Origin: JACDAN01 sp963802375
Lineage (GTDB): Bacteria > Actinomycetota > Thermoleophilia > Gaiellales > Gaiellaceae
DNA length: 64,000 nt
Direction of reading: 5' to 3'
Assembly: GCA_963802375.1 (NCBI GenBank)
Contig: CAWDIJ010000010.1
Coordinates: 124,001-188,000 of the forward strand
Shown piece after piece: positions 51,243 through 60,614 of this stretch. The position numbers and the translations under genes are program-made. Position 1 is the first letter of the stretch; each line of letters begins with the position of its first letter. The notes beneath the pieces are model-generated. The model worked only from the letters and a program-made list of their open reading frames with translations, did no database searches and had not been told where the DNA came from.

Positions 51243-51959
51243 CAGAAGTCGGCCCAGGCCGTCGCGCAGGAAGCTCGACGCGCCGTCGGCGCGGCGTCCA
51301 TCCGCCGGCAGGTCCGCAGCCCGTAGCAACGCGCCGAACGGCGCGTTCCAGTAGGCCCCGTCGCCCGGACGATCCGCTGACCACGGACCCACGTAGAGGT
51401 ACGGCGCGGGTTCGAAGGAGTCGCCCGACGAGGCGCCGAGGTTGATCTTCTGGCCGTTGACCGTGACGTTCCCGGCGACGTCGAAGTGCTCCGGCCACAG
51501 CTGCAGCCTGGATGCGTCGGTGGCCGGGCTCTCGGCGATCACCTCGTCGATCACCTCGACCCCGAACGACCACCAGGCGCCGAGCGTGCGGACATGGCTG
51601 TCGTCGATCGGCAACGGCTCGTCGAGCGCCTCCAGCGGCGGCGTGTGGTCGCCGACGGAGAACTCGGCGGAGAGGTCGACGCCGACGAGCGTCGCCGCAG
51701 CGGCGAGCGTCGTGATCGGCTCCACCGTCGCCGTCTTGCTCCGCTCGACGACGAGGTAGCGGCCGTCGATGCGCAGCACCTCGGTCTCGTCACCGAAGGC
51801 CGGCGTGGCCAAGCCCCCGGGTGCCGGACGCAGCCCGAACCGGCCGGTCACGGCGTGACGGCGGCGGGCCAGCACGTGGACGGCAAGGCGCTGGAGGGCC
51901 AGCCGGGTGGTCGTCAAGTCGATCGTGTTCGGGCTCATCGTGGTGCTCACGCTGGTCAT
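51243..51959 (-). CDS. Hypothetical protein (about 238 aa)
   Basis: The protein starts MTSVSTTMSPNTIDLTTTRL. It has no signal peptide and no motif I know. Distinctive parts: LAVHVLARRRHAVTGRFGLR, TLGAWWSFGVEVIDEVIAES, RLQLWPEHFDVAGNVTVNGQ, INLGASSGDSFEPAPYLYVG and YWNAPFGALLRAADLPADGR, ending near FLRDGLGRL. The WPEHFD and GDSFEPAPYLYV pieces look like a conserved actinobacterial family with many Trp and Tyr. The frame runs on to 51042 beneath the convergent gene, which is unlikely; a one-base change gives a TGA at 51243. The start is 32 bp from the divergent oxygenase. Confidence 0.55.
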
Positions 51960-51991
51960 CGTCTCGGGAGGTCCCAGTAGCGTGACACGTC

Positions 51992-52965
51992 ATGACGGAG
52001 ATCCTCGATGTCGACCTGCTGGCGTTCGAACGGGGGACGGCGGACCAGCGGCGAGCGGTGGTGGATGGCGTGCGCAAGAGCCTGGAGACCGGTTTCGTCT
52101 ACACCCGCCACGACCTGTCCGAGGACATGCTCGATGCGGCCTACGGGATGCTCAAAGAGTTCTTCGCCGCACCGGCCGAGGACAAGCAACGCTGGGTGGC
52201 GCCGGGCGTGAGTGGACAGACCGGCTACACGGGCCTGCTCGTGGAGACGGCGGCCTCGAGCGATCAGCCGGACTGGAAGGAGATGCTCAACTGGTCGACG
52301 CCGATTCCCCCCGGGCACCCGCTGCGCCGCAAGTTCCCCAGCGGCGTACCCCGACCAGCTGTTGCCGGAGGGGACGGTGCCCGGCATCACCAAGGTGCTG
52401 TACGAGTTCCACGACACGATCGCCGAGCTACAGCGGCGGTTCCTCCGGGTGATCGCCGAGGGCATCGGGTGCCACGAGTCGTTCTTCGACGAGATGGTCA
52501 CTGATGGCCCGACCTTGACCAGGGCCATCCGGTACCCACCGATGGCGGAGGTGCCCGACAGCGGCGACTACGAGTGGGCCGGCCAACACGGTGACATCAA
52601 CCTCATCACGGCGCTGCCGCGAGCGACGGCGCCTGGTCTGCAGGTCCGCGTCGACGACGAGTGGGTCGACGCCGTCGCGCCCGAAGGCCAGGTCATCATC
52701 AACACCGGGATCATGCTGGAGCGGTTGACGAACGGGCAGATCCCGATCGGCTGGCACCGCGTCGTCGCCGCGCCCGGATACACGGGCGAGCGCTACAGCG
52801 TCGTGCAGTTCTGCCACCCGCGGCCCTGGACCGTGCTGGCGCCCGTGCCGTCGTGCGTCACGCCGGCGCACCCGCAGCGGTTCGCCGTCGATCACGGCTG
52901 CCGACGCGCTCGACGAAGTGCTCTACGAGATCAACCTCGTCGAGGACGCGAGGCGAGTCTCGTGA
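51992..52965 (+). CDS. 2-oxoglutarate/Fe(II)-type (isopenicillin N synthase-like) oxygenase (frameshifts near 52345 and 52900)
   Basis: The protein is about 325 aa starting MTEILDVDLLAFERGTADQR. N-terminal DIOX_N: VRKSLETGFVYTRHDLSEDM. The double-stranded beta-helix has AIRYPPMAEVPDSGDYEWAG, then GQHGDINLITALPRATAPGL (Fe ligands His and Asp), GIMLERLTNGQIPIGWHRVV (second His) and RYSVVQFCHPRPWTVLAPV (co-substrate Arg). HGDINLIT and PIGWHRVV are strong IPNS-superfamily motifs. It ends EINLVEDARRVS, with its TGA overlapping the GTG of the next gene. Such enzymes hydroxylate or oxidise amino-acid-derived compounds. Pairing with a glutamine-synthetase-like enzyme suggests one pathway. Confidence 0.85.
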
Positions 52966-54289
52966 CGCTCATGGGCAACCGTCGTGTCCGCACGATGTGG
53001 AGCGATCTCAACGGGCTGACCCACGGTCGCTACATCCCGTCGAGCAAGTTCGACCACGCCACGCACCACGCCGTGACGACGATCTCGATGAGCCCCGAAG
53101 GCGAGATCCTCCCGATCACGGGCTACGCCGCCGACGTCGGGTTCCCCGACCTGTCGGCCGTGCCGCTCGCCGAGACGCGGCGGCCCGGATGGGAGCCGGA
53201 CACCGACGTCGCGATCTGCGACCTGCGCTACGTCGACGACGAGCCGCTGGCGCTGTGCCCGCGAGCCGCGCTGGCCCGGGCCGTCGACGGATGGCGGGCG
53301 ATCGGCTTCGAACCGCAGCTCGGCTTCGAGCTCGAGCTCTACCTCCTCGAGCCGGATGAGACGGCCCTCGGCGGCTGGCGGCCGGCCAGCGGACCGGGGC
53401 ATCGGGTGTACGGCGTCGGCCTCGGCGGAGATCCGACGGGGCTTGCCCTCGAGTACTTCGACGTCGTCGAGGCGATGGACATCGAGCTCGAGGGCGTGCT
53501 GACCGAGTTCTCCCCCGGGCAGCTGGAGGTCAACCTCACGTACGGCCCGGCACTCGCTGCCGCAGACCAGGCGGTGCTGGTCAAGGAGATGACGCGGGAG
53601 GTGGCGGCGCGGCGCGGATACCTGGCGACCTACATGGGCCGGCCTCGACGCGACGTCGGTCGGGTCAGGGCTGCACGTCAACTTCTCGGTGCTTCCGGCG
53701 ACCGGTGGTGCCAACGCGTTCGCCGACGCTGGGGCGCCCGAAGGGCTGGCGACGATCGCCCGCCAGTGCATCGGCGGCCTGATCGCCCACCACGAGGCGG
53801 TCGCCGGCTTCTCGGCGCCGTTGATCAACAGCTACAAGCGTCTGGTGCCGGGGTTGATCGCCGGGTACTGGGCGAACTGGGGCCTGGACAACCGCTTCAG
53901 CACGTACCGCGTCCCGGCCGAGCGGGGGTCCTCGACGCGCATCGAGAACCGGGTGCCGTGCGGGACGGCGAGCCCGTACCTCGCGGCGGCGGCGACGCTC
54001 AACGCGGCGCTGCTCGGTGTGGTCGACGGGCTCGACTGCGGCGACCCGCAGATCGGCGATGCCGACTCCGCGCCGAACACCGATCGGCACACGCCACACA
54101 CCCTTGCCGAGGCCCTGGATGCGATCGAGGCGGACACGGTGCTCGACCGAGGCGATGGGTCCCGAGCTCGTCGCCGCCTACCTCACGCTGCGCCGCCACG
54201 AGGTGGCCCGCTGGGAGGCGACCGGCGAGGACTGGAACCCCGAGAAGATCACGGCCTGGGAGCTCGAGAGCTACCTCCGCTTCTACTGA
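52962..54289 (+). CDS. Glutamine-synthetase-family ligase (frameshifts near 53660 and 54160)
   Basis: The protein is about 440 aa from GTG 52962 (VTLMGNRRVRTMWSDLNGLT); ATG 52971 is an alternative. It lacks the usual 100-residue N-terminal beta-grasp length but has GS landmarks: TMWSDLNGLTHGRYIPSSKF, IGFEPQLGFELELYLLEPDE (metal Glu), EGVLTEFSPGQLEVNLTYGP (Glu, Asn), GLHVNFSVLPATGGANAFAD (nucleotide loop), SAPLINSYKRLVPGLIAGYW, ADIENR-type RIENRVPCGTASPYLAAAAT and a C-terminal ELESYLRFY. It is the gamma-glutamylpolyamine/ethanolamine synthetase type rather than the housekeeping GlnA. It would ligate glutamate to an amine. Confidence 0.85.
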
Positions 54290-54308
54290 CGCGAGGACCG
54301 GTCGCCGC

Positions 54309-54359
54309 TCTGTGTGAGGGGAGAGGCCGTCGACGGCCTGTTTCCTCACGCTGAACGCC
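54309..54359 (-). repeat. Palindrome, family C copy 1 (inverted relative to copy 2)
   Basis: Read on the minus strand: GGCGTTCAGCGTGAGGAAAC, a central CCGTCGACGG, then CTCTCCCCTCACACAGA. It matches the plus-strand copy at 55316-55366 at 46 of 51 positions. The stem is GTGAGG/CCTCAC plus the CCGTCGACGG core. It contains the stop of the AbiEi-DUF559 gene. Confidence 0.85.
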
Positions 54360-55268
54360 GGAGTGCGATCGAGAGAGTGGACAGCACGGCTTGTGGATCG
54401 CCGACGACCTGTTCGTAAGTGAACTGGTACGGCTCGAAGCCGTCAAGGACGAGCGCGTTCAGCCGTGCTGCGTCCCGACTCATCTGCGAGACCGTCCGGT
54501 GGTACCGGTATCCGAGCAGTTCGATCACGACGTTGGTGCCCGGAAACCGGCAGTCGACACGGACGAGGTGCCCGCCGGCCGTCGACAGCACCTGTTGTGT
54601 TAGCGGTCGCGGCAGCCCCGTCCCGCGGAGGAGGCGAAGGAACTCGCGCTCCAGCCAGCTGTGCCCGCCACGCGTCAGCTCGCGGCCCTCGAGGACGTCG
54701 AGCAGCTTTGGAACGCCGAACCGACCCTTCCCTCGCAGCTCGGCCACCCGCCGGCGCAGCAGGTCCTCGCTGACCAGTCCGTCCCGGATGGCCGAATCGA
54801 CGGCTGCCGCAAGGCGGTCCCGGGGCTCGCGCTTGGCGAGATCGACGATCGTGCGTGCCGGGCTCGTCACCGGCAGTCGCTCGAAGGTCTCGCGATCGAT
54901 CGCGGGAAGGATCGTGGTGGTGTGGACTTCGACACCCATCCGACGGACGTTGCGGTCCCGGAGCACCGTGAGGTGCAGCGGGCGGCGTATCGAGAACTCG
55001 TCGAGCCCATGCAGCGCCGCCGCCGTCGGTCCGGAGATCCAGCACGGCTCCCCGACGTCGAGCACCAACGCCCGCAACTGGGCGCGTGCGGGCCAGTGTC
55101 CGTCGTCGGGAATCTAAAGGAGTGTGGTCCGATCTGTTCGAGGAAGCCGCTCTGGACTCGGCGACGAAGCTGGCGATCGCTCATCCCAGCGGCACGGGCC
55201 TGCTGCCGGGTGAACGCCCCAAGCTGACCTGTCGCGACCGTCATGAGCTGACGGTGGTTCAGGGTCAT
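54346..55268 (-). CDS. AbiEi-type HTH + DUF559 (VSR-like nuclease fold) protein (frameshift near 55095)
   Basis: The protein is about 307 aa. Residues 1-55 form an AbiEi_4 winged helix (MTLNHRQLMTVATGQLGAFT, RQQARAAGMSDRQLRRRVQS). The middle is an AbiEi-like scaffold: GEPCWISGPTAAALHGLDEF and TSPARTIVDLAKREPRDRLA. The C-terminal 100 residues form a DUF559-type restriction-endonuclease fold: GGHSWLEREFLRLLRGTGLP (Glu), VRVDCRFPGTNVVIELLGYR (D-x-x-F...E-x-x-G-Y-R, catalytic-like Asp/Glu), YHRTVSQMSRDAARLNALVL and GFEPYQFTYEQV. Such genes are common singletons in actinobacteria. No toxin gene is adjacent. It is enclosed by two inverted family C palindromes. Confidence 0.82.
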
Positions 55269-55315
55269 GCCGGACAGTGAAGTGCGGGGGTGTCACGGCG
55301 TCCGGCGGGCCTGTT

Positions 55316-55366
55316 GGCATTCAACGTGAGGGAACAGACCGTCGACGGCCTCTTCCCTCACACAGA
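55316..55366 (+). repeat. Palindrome, family C copy 2
   Basis: GGCATTCAACGTGAGGGAAC, then the central CCGTCGACGG, then CCTCTTCCCTCACACAGA. The stem GTGAGGGAA/TTCCCTCAC is a perfect 9 bp. It lies between the P450 3' end and the AbiEi-DUF559 start and is the inverted partner of 54309-54359. Confidence 0.85.
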
Positions 55367-55413
55367 AGTCGGCATCGTCGGAGGCACTCGCATGAGCTCG
55401 AGCACTCGGACGG

Positions 55414-56706
55414 TCAGGCCCGCGTGATTTCGATCGGCATCCGCTTGATGCCGGCGATGAAGTTGCTGCGGAGGCGGTCGGTGGGTCCCGCGATGCGGAC
55501 GTCGGCGAGGCGGGGGAGCAGCTCTTCGAACAGCACCTTGATCTCCAGCCGGGCGAGCTGGGCGCCGAGGCACAGGTGCGGGCTCTGCAGCCCGAAGGCG
55601 ACCTGCGGGTTCGGCGTGCGCGAGGATGTCGAACGTGAACGGATCGGCGAACACGTCCTCGTCGTAGTCAGCCGACACGAACCAGATCAGCACCTTGTCA
55701 CCTGCCCTGATCGTCCGCCCGCCCAGCTCCGTGTCGACCGTCGCCGTGCGCCGGAAGTGCATCGTCACCGACGCCCACCGCAGCACCTCCTCGACGGCCG
55801 CCGTGACGAACTCACCGTCGCCGCGAACGATCGCGTCACGCAACGCTTCCAGGGAGGTCAGGCCGCTCGATCAGCGCCTTCATCCCGGCCGTCATCGTGT
55901 ACCGGGTCGTGTCGTTGCCGGCGGCCACGAGCAGCGTGAAGAAGTTGTTGAACTCCTGCTCGCTCAGCTCTTCGCCGTCGACCTTCGGACGTAGGAGATC
56001 ACTGATGACGTCGTCGGTCGGGTGCTCACGGCGCACGCCGGGCCTGCTCCTGGGCGTACCGGAACAGCTCGACGCCGGCCGGGCTGCGGAACGGCATCAG
56101 GCGGAATTCCTGCGTGTCGACGAGATCGACGGGATGCGACGTGAACTCCGGGTCGGTGTTGCCGAGCAGCGCGTCACCCTGCTCGACCAGCCACGGCCCA
56201 TCCGACTCGGGCACGCCGAGCAGGGCGCCCAGCATCCGCATCGGCAACTGCTTGGCGACCCGATCGACGAAGTCGAACGTCGCAGGTCCGGCCAGCGCCG
56301 CATCGACGACGGATCGAGCGAGACCTCGGATCGCCGTCTCGTAGGCGTACACCTCGCGCCGGCTGAACGGCTTGGAGACCAGCCGCCGGTACGCCGTGTG
56401 GTCTGGCGGGTCGAGCTCCATCATCGTGCGCCGCGCCTCGGTCTCCTCCTCGTCCATCTCCTCGAGGCGGATCCCCCGGGCGCTGGAGAAGCGCTCGACG
56501 TCCCGGCTCACCGACAACAGATCGCCGTGGCGAGCCACCGCCCAGAACCCTTGCCCGCCGGCGTGGTCCTCGTCCCACCAGCTGACCGGATCCGTCCGGC
56601 GCAGCCGCAGGAATGTCGCGTGCGGCACGCCGTCGACGTACGTGTCCGGGTCGGCGATGTCGGCGTCGTCCGGCCCCAGTTCGCCATCCGGCGGGGGTCC
56701 GGTCAT
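55414..56706 (-). CDS. Cytochrome P450 (frameshifts near 56035, 55845 and 55620)
   Basis: The protein is about 430 aa from ATG 56706 (MTGPPPDGELGPDDADIADP). Pieces: HATFLRLRRTDPVSWWDEDH, MMELDPPDHTAYRRLVSKPF (substrate entry helix), FTLLVAAGNDTTRYTMTAGM (I-helix AGNDTT), EEVLRWASVTMHFRRTATVD (ExxR), GDKVLIWFVSADYDEDVFAD, and the heme loop AFGLQSPHLCLGAQLARLEI with the Cys ligand. It ends IKRMPIEITRA. The heme loop has one residue more than FGxGxHxCLG, as in the CYP125/CYP142 steroid group. ATG overlaps the stop of the upstream gene, so the two are coupled. Confidence 0.87.
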
Positions 56707-57485
56707 CGCAGGTTCTGGCGCTCGAGCGTCGTCCCGGACCGCCAGTTCGTGCCGACCTCCTGCCAGTATCCGCCGATCATCTCCTCGGGCGCCAAGCGCG
56801 CCAGCTCCTCGACGGGCGACTCGTGGAAGGCAATCGTGGCGTCGCCGGCGTAGCACGGGCCGACTTCCGCGTCGTAGCCCCGCATGGTGACCAGCTCGTG
56901 CAGCGAGTCCGTGCCGTCGCTCTCGATGGCCGGGAACACGCGGTGGTGGATCATCGGATGGCCGTTGACGAACCCCGCCGTCGGCGCCGTGCCGGTGATC
57001 GTGAACGTGGCGTCGATGAGCCGCCGACCGTAGGCAGAGCACGTGGCGCCGAAGCGTCCGCCCGGCTCGAGGCGTGGCCCCGCAACGCCGACCGTCACAG
57101 GCCGTGTGACGTGGAGCGACCCGAGCTTCTTCGGATATCCCTGGTGGTACCCGCGGACCATCGCGAAGTCCTTGTCGACCCAGATGTACACGCACCGGCT
57201 GTACGTCTGCCCCGCGTACTCGCACCGCACGACGACGAAGGTCTCCATGTACTGCGCCCGCACCGGGTCGAGCAGCTCCTCGAACGTGTCGCTGCAACTC
57301 TGCCAGTCGGCCCAGATCACGGCGACGGCGCCCGGATCGTCCTCCGCCGGTGTCAGCGGGGCAGGTAGCAGCTCGGCCACCGCGTCGGGCGACGTGCGGA
57401 ACTCGATCGTCAACATCGAGCCGCTGTAGTGCCATGGCGGCGGCGGCACCAGCGACGAACGACCAGTCGCCGTACGTGGGAACAT
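56703..57485 (-). CDS. Acetoacetate-decarboxylase-family protein
   Basis: The protein is 260 aa, intact, starting MFPRTATGRSSLVPPPPWHY. ADC fold: SGSMLTIEFRTSPDAVAELL, AVAVIWADWQSCSDTFEELL, YMETFVVVRCEYAGQTYSRC, FAMVRGYHQGYPKKLGSLHV (Lys of the Schiff-base site in YPKKLGS). Further on ATCSAYGRRLIDATFTITGT and PAIESDGTDSLHELV. ADC-like proteins include true decarboxylases and aldolase-dehydratases; the P450 partner suggests a degradation or modification pathway for a larger molecule. It is divergent from the ROK kinase gene with about 170 bp between. Confidence 0.85.
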   Translation of the reverse strand: MFPRTATGRSSLVPPPPWHYSGSMLTIEFRTSPDAVAELLPAPLTPAEDDPGAVAVIWADWQSCSDTFEELLDPVRAQYMETFVVVRCEYAGQTYSRCVYIWVDKDFAMVRGYHQGYPKKLGSLHVTRPVTVGVAGPRLEPGGRFGATCSAYGRRLIDATFTITGTAPTAGFVNGHPMIHHRVFPAIESDGTDSLHELVTMRGYDAEVGPCYAGDATIAFHESPVEELARLAPEEMIGGYWQEVGTNWRSGTTLERQNLR

Positions 57486-57656
57486 GAACCCACGCCGCGT
57501 CGCTCACCACGACCGCACCAGTACGTGCTCCATGGTTGCCGCCATGGGCGAACCCTAGCTTTCCCGAGAAATCGTTTGGACACGAACGAATCGCCGCGGC
57601 ATGCCGCGACAGGCGCCGACCAGCTCGGCGCGCAGGACGACGCCGAGACGGCGCCG

Positions 57657-58551
57657 ATGGTCGCTCCGCGCAAGCTGCCGCTCGTCGTCCTGGCGATCGA
57701 CATCGGCGGAACCAAGTTCGCCTCGGGTCTCGTTTCGGCGCGTGGCGAGCTGCTCGACCGCTCCATCGTCCTCGTCGACCACGACGTCGGGCCCGAAGCC
57801 CACTTCAAGTCGTTGGCCGGCATCGTCGAGCAGCAGCTGGACGCCGCCGAGCGCCACGACGTCCGTGTTGCCGCCATCGGCGTCGGCTCGGCCGGCCCGA
57901 TCACCCGCAATTGCGAGACGATCTCGCCGGTCAACATCCCGGCCTGGCGCGGGTTCCCGCTGCGCTCGCGCTTGCGCGAGCTGACGGGCGGCCGCGTCTA
58001 CGGCGACCTCGACGGCAAGGCGCTGGCGCTCGCCGAGGGATGGCAGGGAGCCGCCAAGGGGTACTAGCAACTACTGCGTGCTCACCGTGTCGACCGGCAT
58101 CGGGGGCGGCGTCGTGCTCGATGGCGAGCTGCTCGACGGCGACTCGGCGAATGCTGGTCACGTCGGGCACATCATCGTCGAGCCCAACGGCCGCCGCTGC
58201 GGCTGCGGCGCACGCGGATGCCTGGAGGCCGAGGCGTCAGGTCTCGCCATCGAGGCGATCACCGGCCGCTCGCCGAAGCAACCGACCTACGAGATCATGC
58301 AGCGCACCGGACGCATCGTCGGGCGCGGTGCGGCATCCCTCTGCAACCTGCTCGATCTGGAGCTCGTCGTCGTCGGCGGCGGTGTCGCCCTCGGGTTCGC
58401 GGCGACGTTCTTCAACGCCGCGCAAGAGGAGCTGAGCACCCGATGCCGCCTGCCGTACAGCCGCCACGCCCGCATCACGCCGACGCGACTCGGCGATCGT
58501 GGCCCGCTCATCGGCGCGGGCGCCGTGGGCGTGCCGCGGCCTGCGGCGTGA
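57657..58551 (+). CDS. ROK-family sugar kinase/regulator, glucokinase-like (frameshift near 58060)
   Basis: The protein is about 298 aa from ATG 57657 (MVAPRKLPLVVLAIDIGGTK); no good ribosome site is seen, and a TTG at 57575 is possible. Phosphate 1 motif: AIDIGGTKFASGLVSARGEL. Then VAAIGVGSAGPITRNCETIS, VNIPAWRGFPLRSRLRELTG, and, in the next frame, TVSTGIGGGVVLDGELLDGD. The ROK zinc motif is GHVGHIIVEPNGRRCGCGAR plus GCLEAEASG. No HTH is present, so it is a kinase rather than a repressor. It probably phosphorylates glucose or a related hexose. It lies 45 bp upstream of the peptidase gene. Confidence 0.85.
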
Positions 58552-58596
58552 TCGCGCTCGCAGTGCCGTCGGAATGTCCGGACCTACATTGACGCC

Positions 58597-59495
58597 GTGA
58601 CCCGGATCCGCAGCACGAGCACGAGCCGGGTCCGCGACCGTCGCGGGCAGGGAGGCGGCGGCTTCAGCATCCCCGGCCTGGGTGGCGGTGGTGGCGGCAT
58701 GGGCTTCCCGATGAAGGCTGGAGGCGGGCTGATCGGACTGCTCGTCCTGGCTGCCGCGATCCTCCTGCCGCGGCTTCTCGGCGGCGGCAGCCAGCCCGTC
58801 TCTGCACCGAGCCTCGGCGGCGCGGATGGCAGCGACAGCCTCGGTCCAACGGAGTGCGAGACGGAGATCGAGCAGGTCGTCTGCGGAGCGACCGACGACG
58901 TCGCGGAGTACTGGATCATCGCCTATCCGCAGGCCTTCGGTGGACGTCAGTACGAAGAGACGTTCACCGAGTTCTTCTCCGGCGCCGTCAACACGGCGTG
59001 CGGCCAGGCCTCGTCGCAGGTCGGGCCGTTCTACTGCCCGGCCGACGGGCTCGTCTACTTCGACCTCGAGTTCCTGCAGCAACTGCAGCAGCAGTTCGGC
59101 GCCACCGGTGACCTCGCTGCCCAGTACATCGTCGCCCACGAGTACGGCCATCACGTCCAGAACCTCCTCGGCATCAGCACCGAGGTGAACCGAGCCTCGG
59201 CAGCAGGATCCGTCGAACGCCAACCGGTACTCGGTCGCCCTCGAGCTGCAGGCCGACTGCTTCGCCGGTGTGTGGGCCCACGACGCGGAGCAGCAGGGTC
59301 AACTCGAGCCGGTGAGATCGATGAGGCGATCAACGCCGCGGCGGCTGTCGGCGACGACCGCATTCAGCAGCAGACGCAGGGCCGGGTCACCCCGAGAACT
59401 GGACCCACGGGTCATCGGAGCAGCGCGTGTCGTGGTTCCGGCGGGGCTTCGAGTCGGGCGATCCCAACCGCTGCGACACGTTCGCCGAGCTGTAG
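58597..59495 (+). CDS. Neutral zinc metallopeptidase, YpfJ family (frameshifts)
   Basis: The protein is about 297 aa. It begins TRIRSTSTSRVRDRRGQGGG with a Gly-rich segment, then a membrane anchor (AGGGLIGLLVLAAAILLPRL). The peptidase domain faces outside: ADGLVYFDLEFLQQLQQQFG, QYIVAHEYGHHVQNLLGIST (HExxHH-type zinc motif HEYGHH), then, across frame changes, LELQADCFAGVWAHDAEQQG (third ligand region) and FESGDPNRCDTFAEL. This is the Zn_peptidase (DUF2342-unrelated) family also called YpfJ. GTG 58597 is the start. It probably degrades or processes envelope proteins. Confidence 0.85.
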
Positions 59496-59517
59496 CCAAC
59501 CGTGCTGATCAGCAAGG

Positions 59518-60614
59518 TCACCCACCAAGCGCGCGATACACCCACTCGAACGGGCCGATGCCGAAGCGGCGGTGGTACCACGCGGCGAACGCGATGGCGA
59601 CCGCCCAGTACACGGCAGCGAACACGAGCGCCGTGTCGAGACCGGTCGGCCGCACCCAGCCGAGCCAGTCGACGACGAGGTTGAACACCAGGGCGTGTGC
59701 GACGTAGAGCGTCAGCGTCATCGCCCCGGCATCGCGCAGCAACTGGATGGGTGTCGTCGTGACGAAGCGGTCGGCCAGCCACGAGATCACGGCGAAGGCG
59801 ATCAGGGCGGTACCGAGCGCGCTTGCCGTGTAGACGAGTCCCCGGTCGAACGGGTCGGTGCTGGACAACGGCGAGGCCAGCGGTCCGGGCGCGATCGACG
59901 ACGAGATGACGAGCGGCGCCGCCGAAGAGCGCGAACCCCACGCCGAGCGCCATCGGGCGCCACCAGTCGGTGTGCAGCTGCCTTCCGAGCACGATGCCGG
60001 TGCAGAAGAACGCCAGCCATGGCAGGAGCGGATGGGTGCCGTTGACGCACACGTCGGTGATCCGGTCCGGGACGCTCGACGATGGTGCGAAGAACCAGCT
60101 CGTGTCGTCGCCGTCGAGCGACGACTGCACCTGCCACCAACGCGAGGCCGGCGGCCGCCAGTGCGGCGCCGAGCCCGACTGCCAGCACCCATGCCGAGCG
60201 CAGGGTGAACAGCACGGCGGCGATCACGAACATCGCCCCGTAGAACGGCAGGATCGTCCCGGGCCAGACCGTGTCGAGCATCAGGCCGCCGACGTAGAGC
60301 ACGAGGCCTCGACGCGCCAACGTCAGTCGCTTCGCCCGCACGGCGGCGCGGTCACCGATCGCGCGGCGGGTGAGCAACGTCACCCCGACACCGGCGACGA
60401 GAACGAACGTGGCGGCGAAGCGCGTCGCCATGGGTCCAGTCCACGGATCGAAGAACTCCTCGATCGTGGCGCTGCCTCGCTCACCGCCGCGGAGGATCAG
60501 GTAGCCGTGGAAGTTCATGACGACGACACCGATCAGGGCCACTGCCCGCACGACGTCCGGACCAGGCATGCGGACCTGGTCGGCGTGCGCCGGCGCGACC
60601 GTCAACACGCTCAT
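59518..60614 (-). CDS. DUF418/YeiB-like multi-pass membrane protein (frameshifts near 60130 and 59895)
   Basis: The protein is about 365 aa with ten or so helices. It starts MSVLTVAPAHADQVRMPGPD; then VVRAVALIGVVVMNFHGYLI, TRFAATFVLVAGVGVTLLTR, RAKRLTLARRGLVLYVGGLM, FYGAMFVIAAVLFTLRSAWV, LLPWLAFFCTGIVLGRQLHT, and the C-terminal DUF418 part LRDAGAMTLTLYVAHALVFN, WYHRRFGIGPFEWVYRALGG. The RAVALIGVVVMNFHGY start is shared with HGSNAT-like acyltransferases. It may transfer acyl groups across the membrane. It overlaps the alr-like stop and lies at the end of the mft operon. Confidence 0.75.

Noticed and set aside
49801..51573. Large minus-strand frame spanning the 81-bp repeat and the PLP gene, encoding repeated AFAGR/FRGEDPVRHGG segments
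   Set aside because: The repeat length is a multiple of three so any open frame persists; the rest is antisense to a conserved PLP enzyme.
54346..55268. AbiEi-like gene as half of a type IV toxin-antitoxin system
   Set aside because: No AbiEii nucleotidyltransferase-like toxin lies on either side; the C-terminus is a DUF559 nuclease-like domain instead.
57541..57600. AGAAATCGTTTGG near the ROK gene as a third family A palindrome
   Set aside because: Only about ten bases resemble family A and there is no matching right arm.
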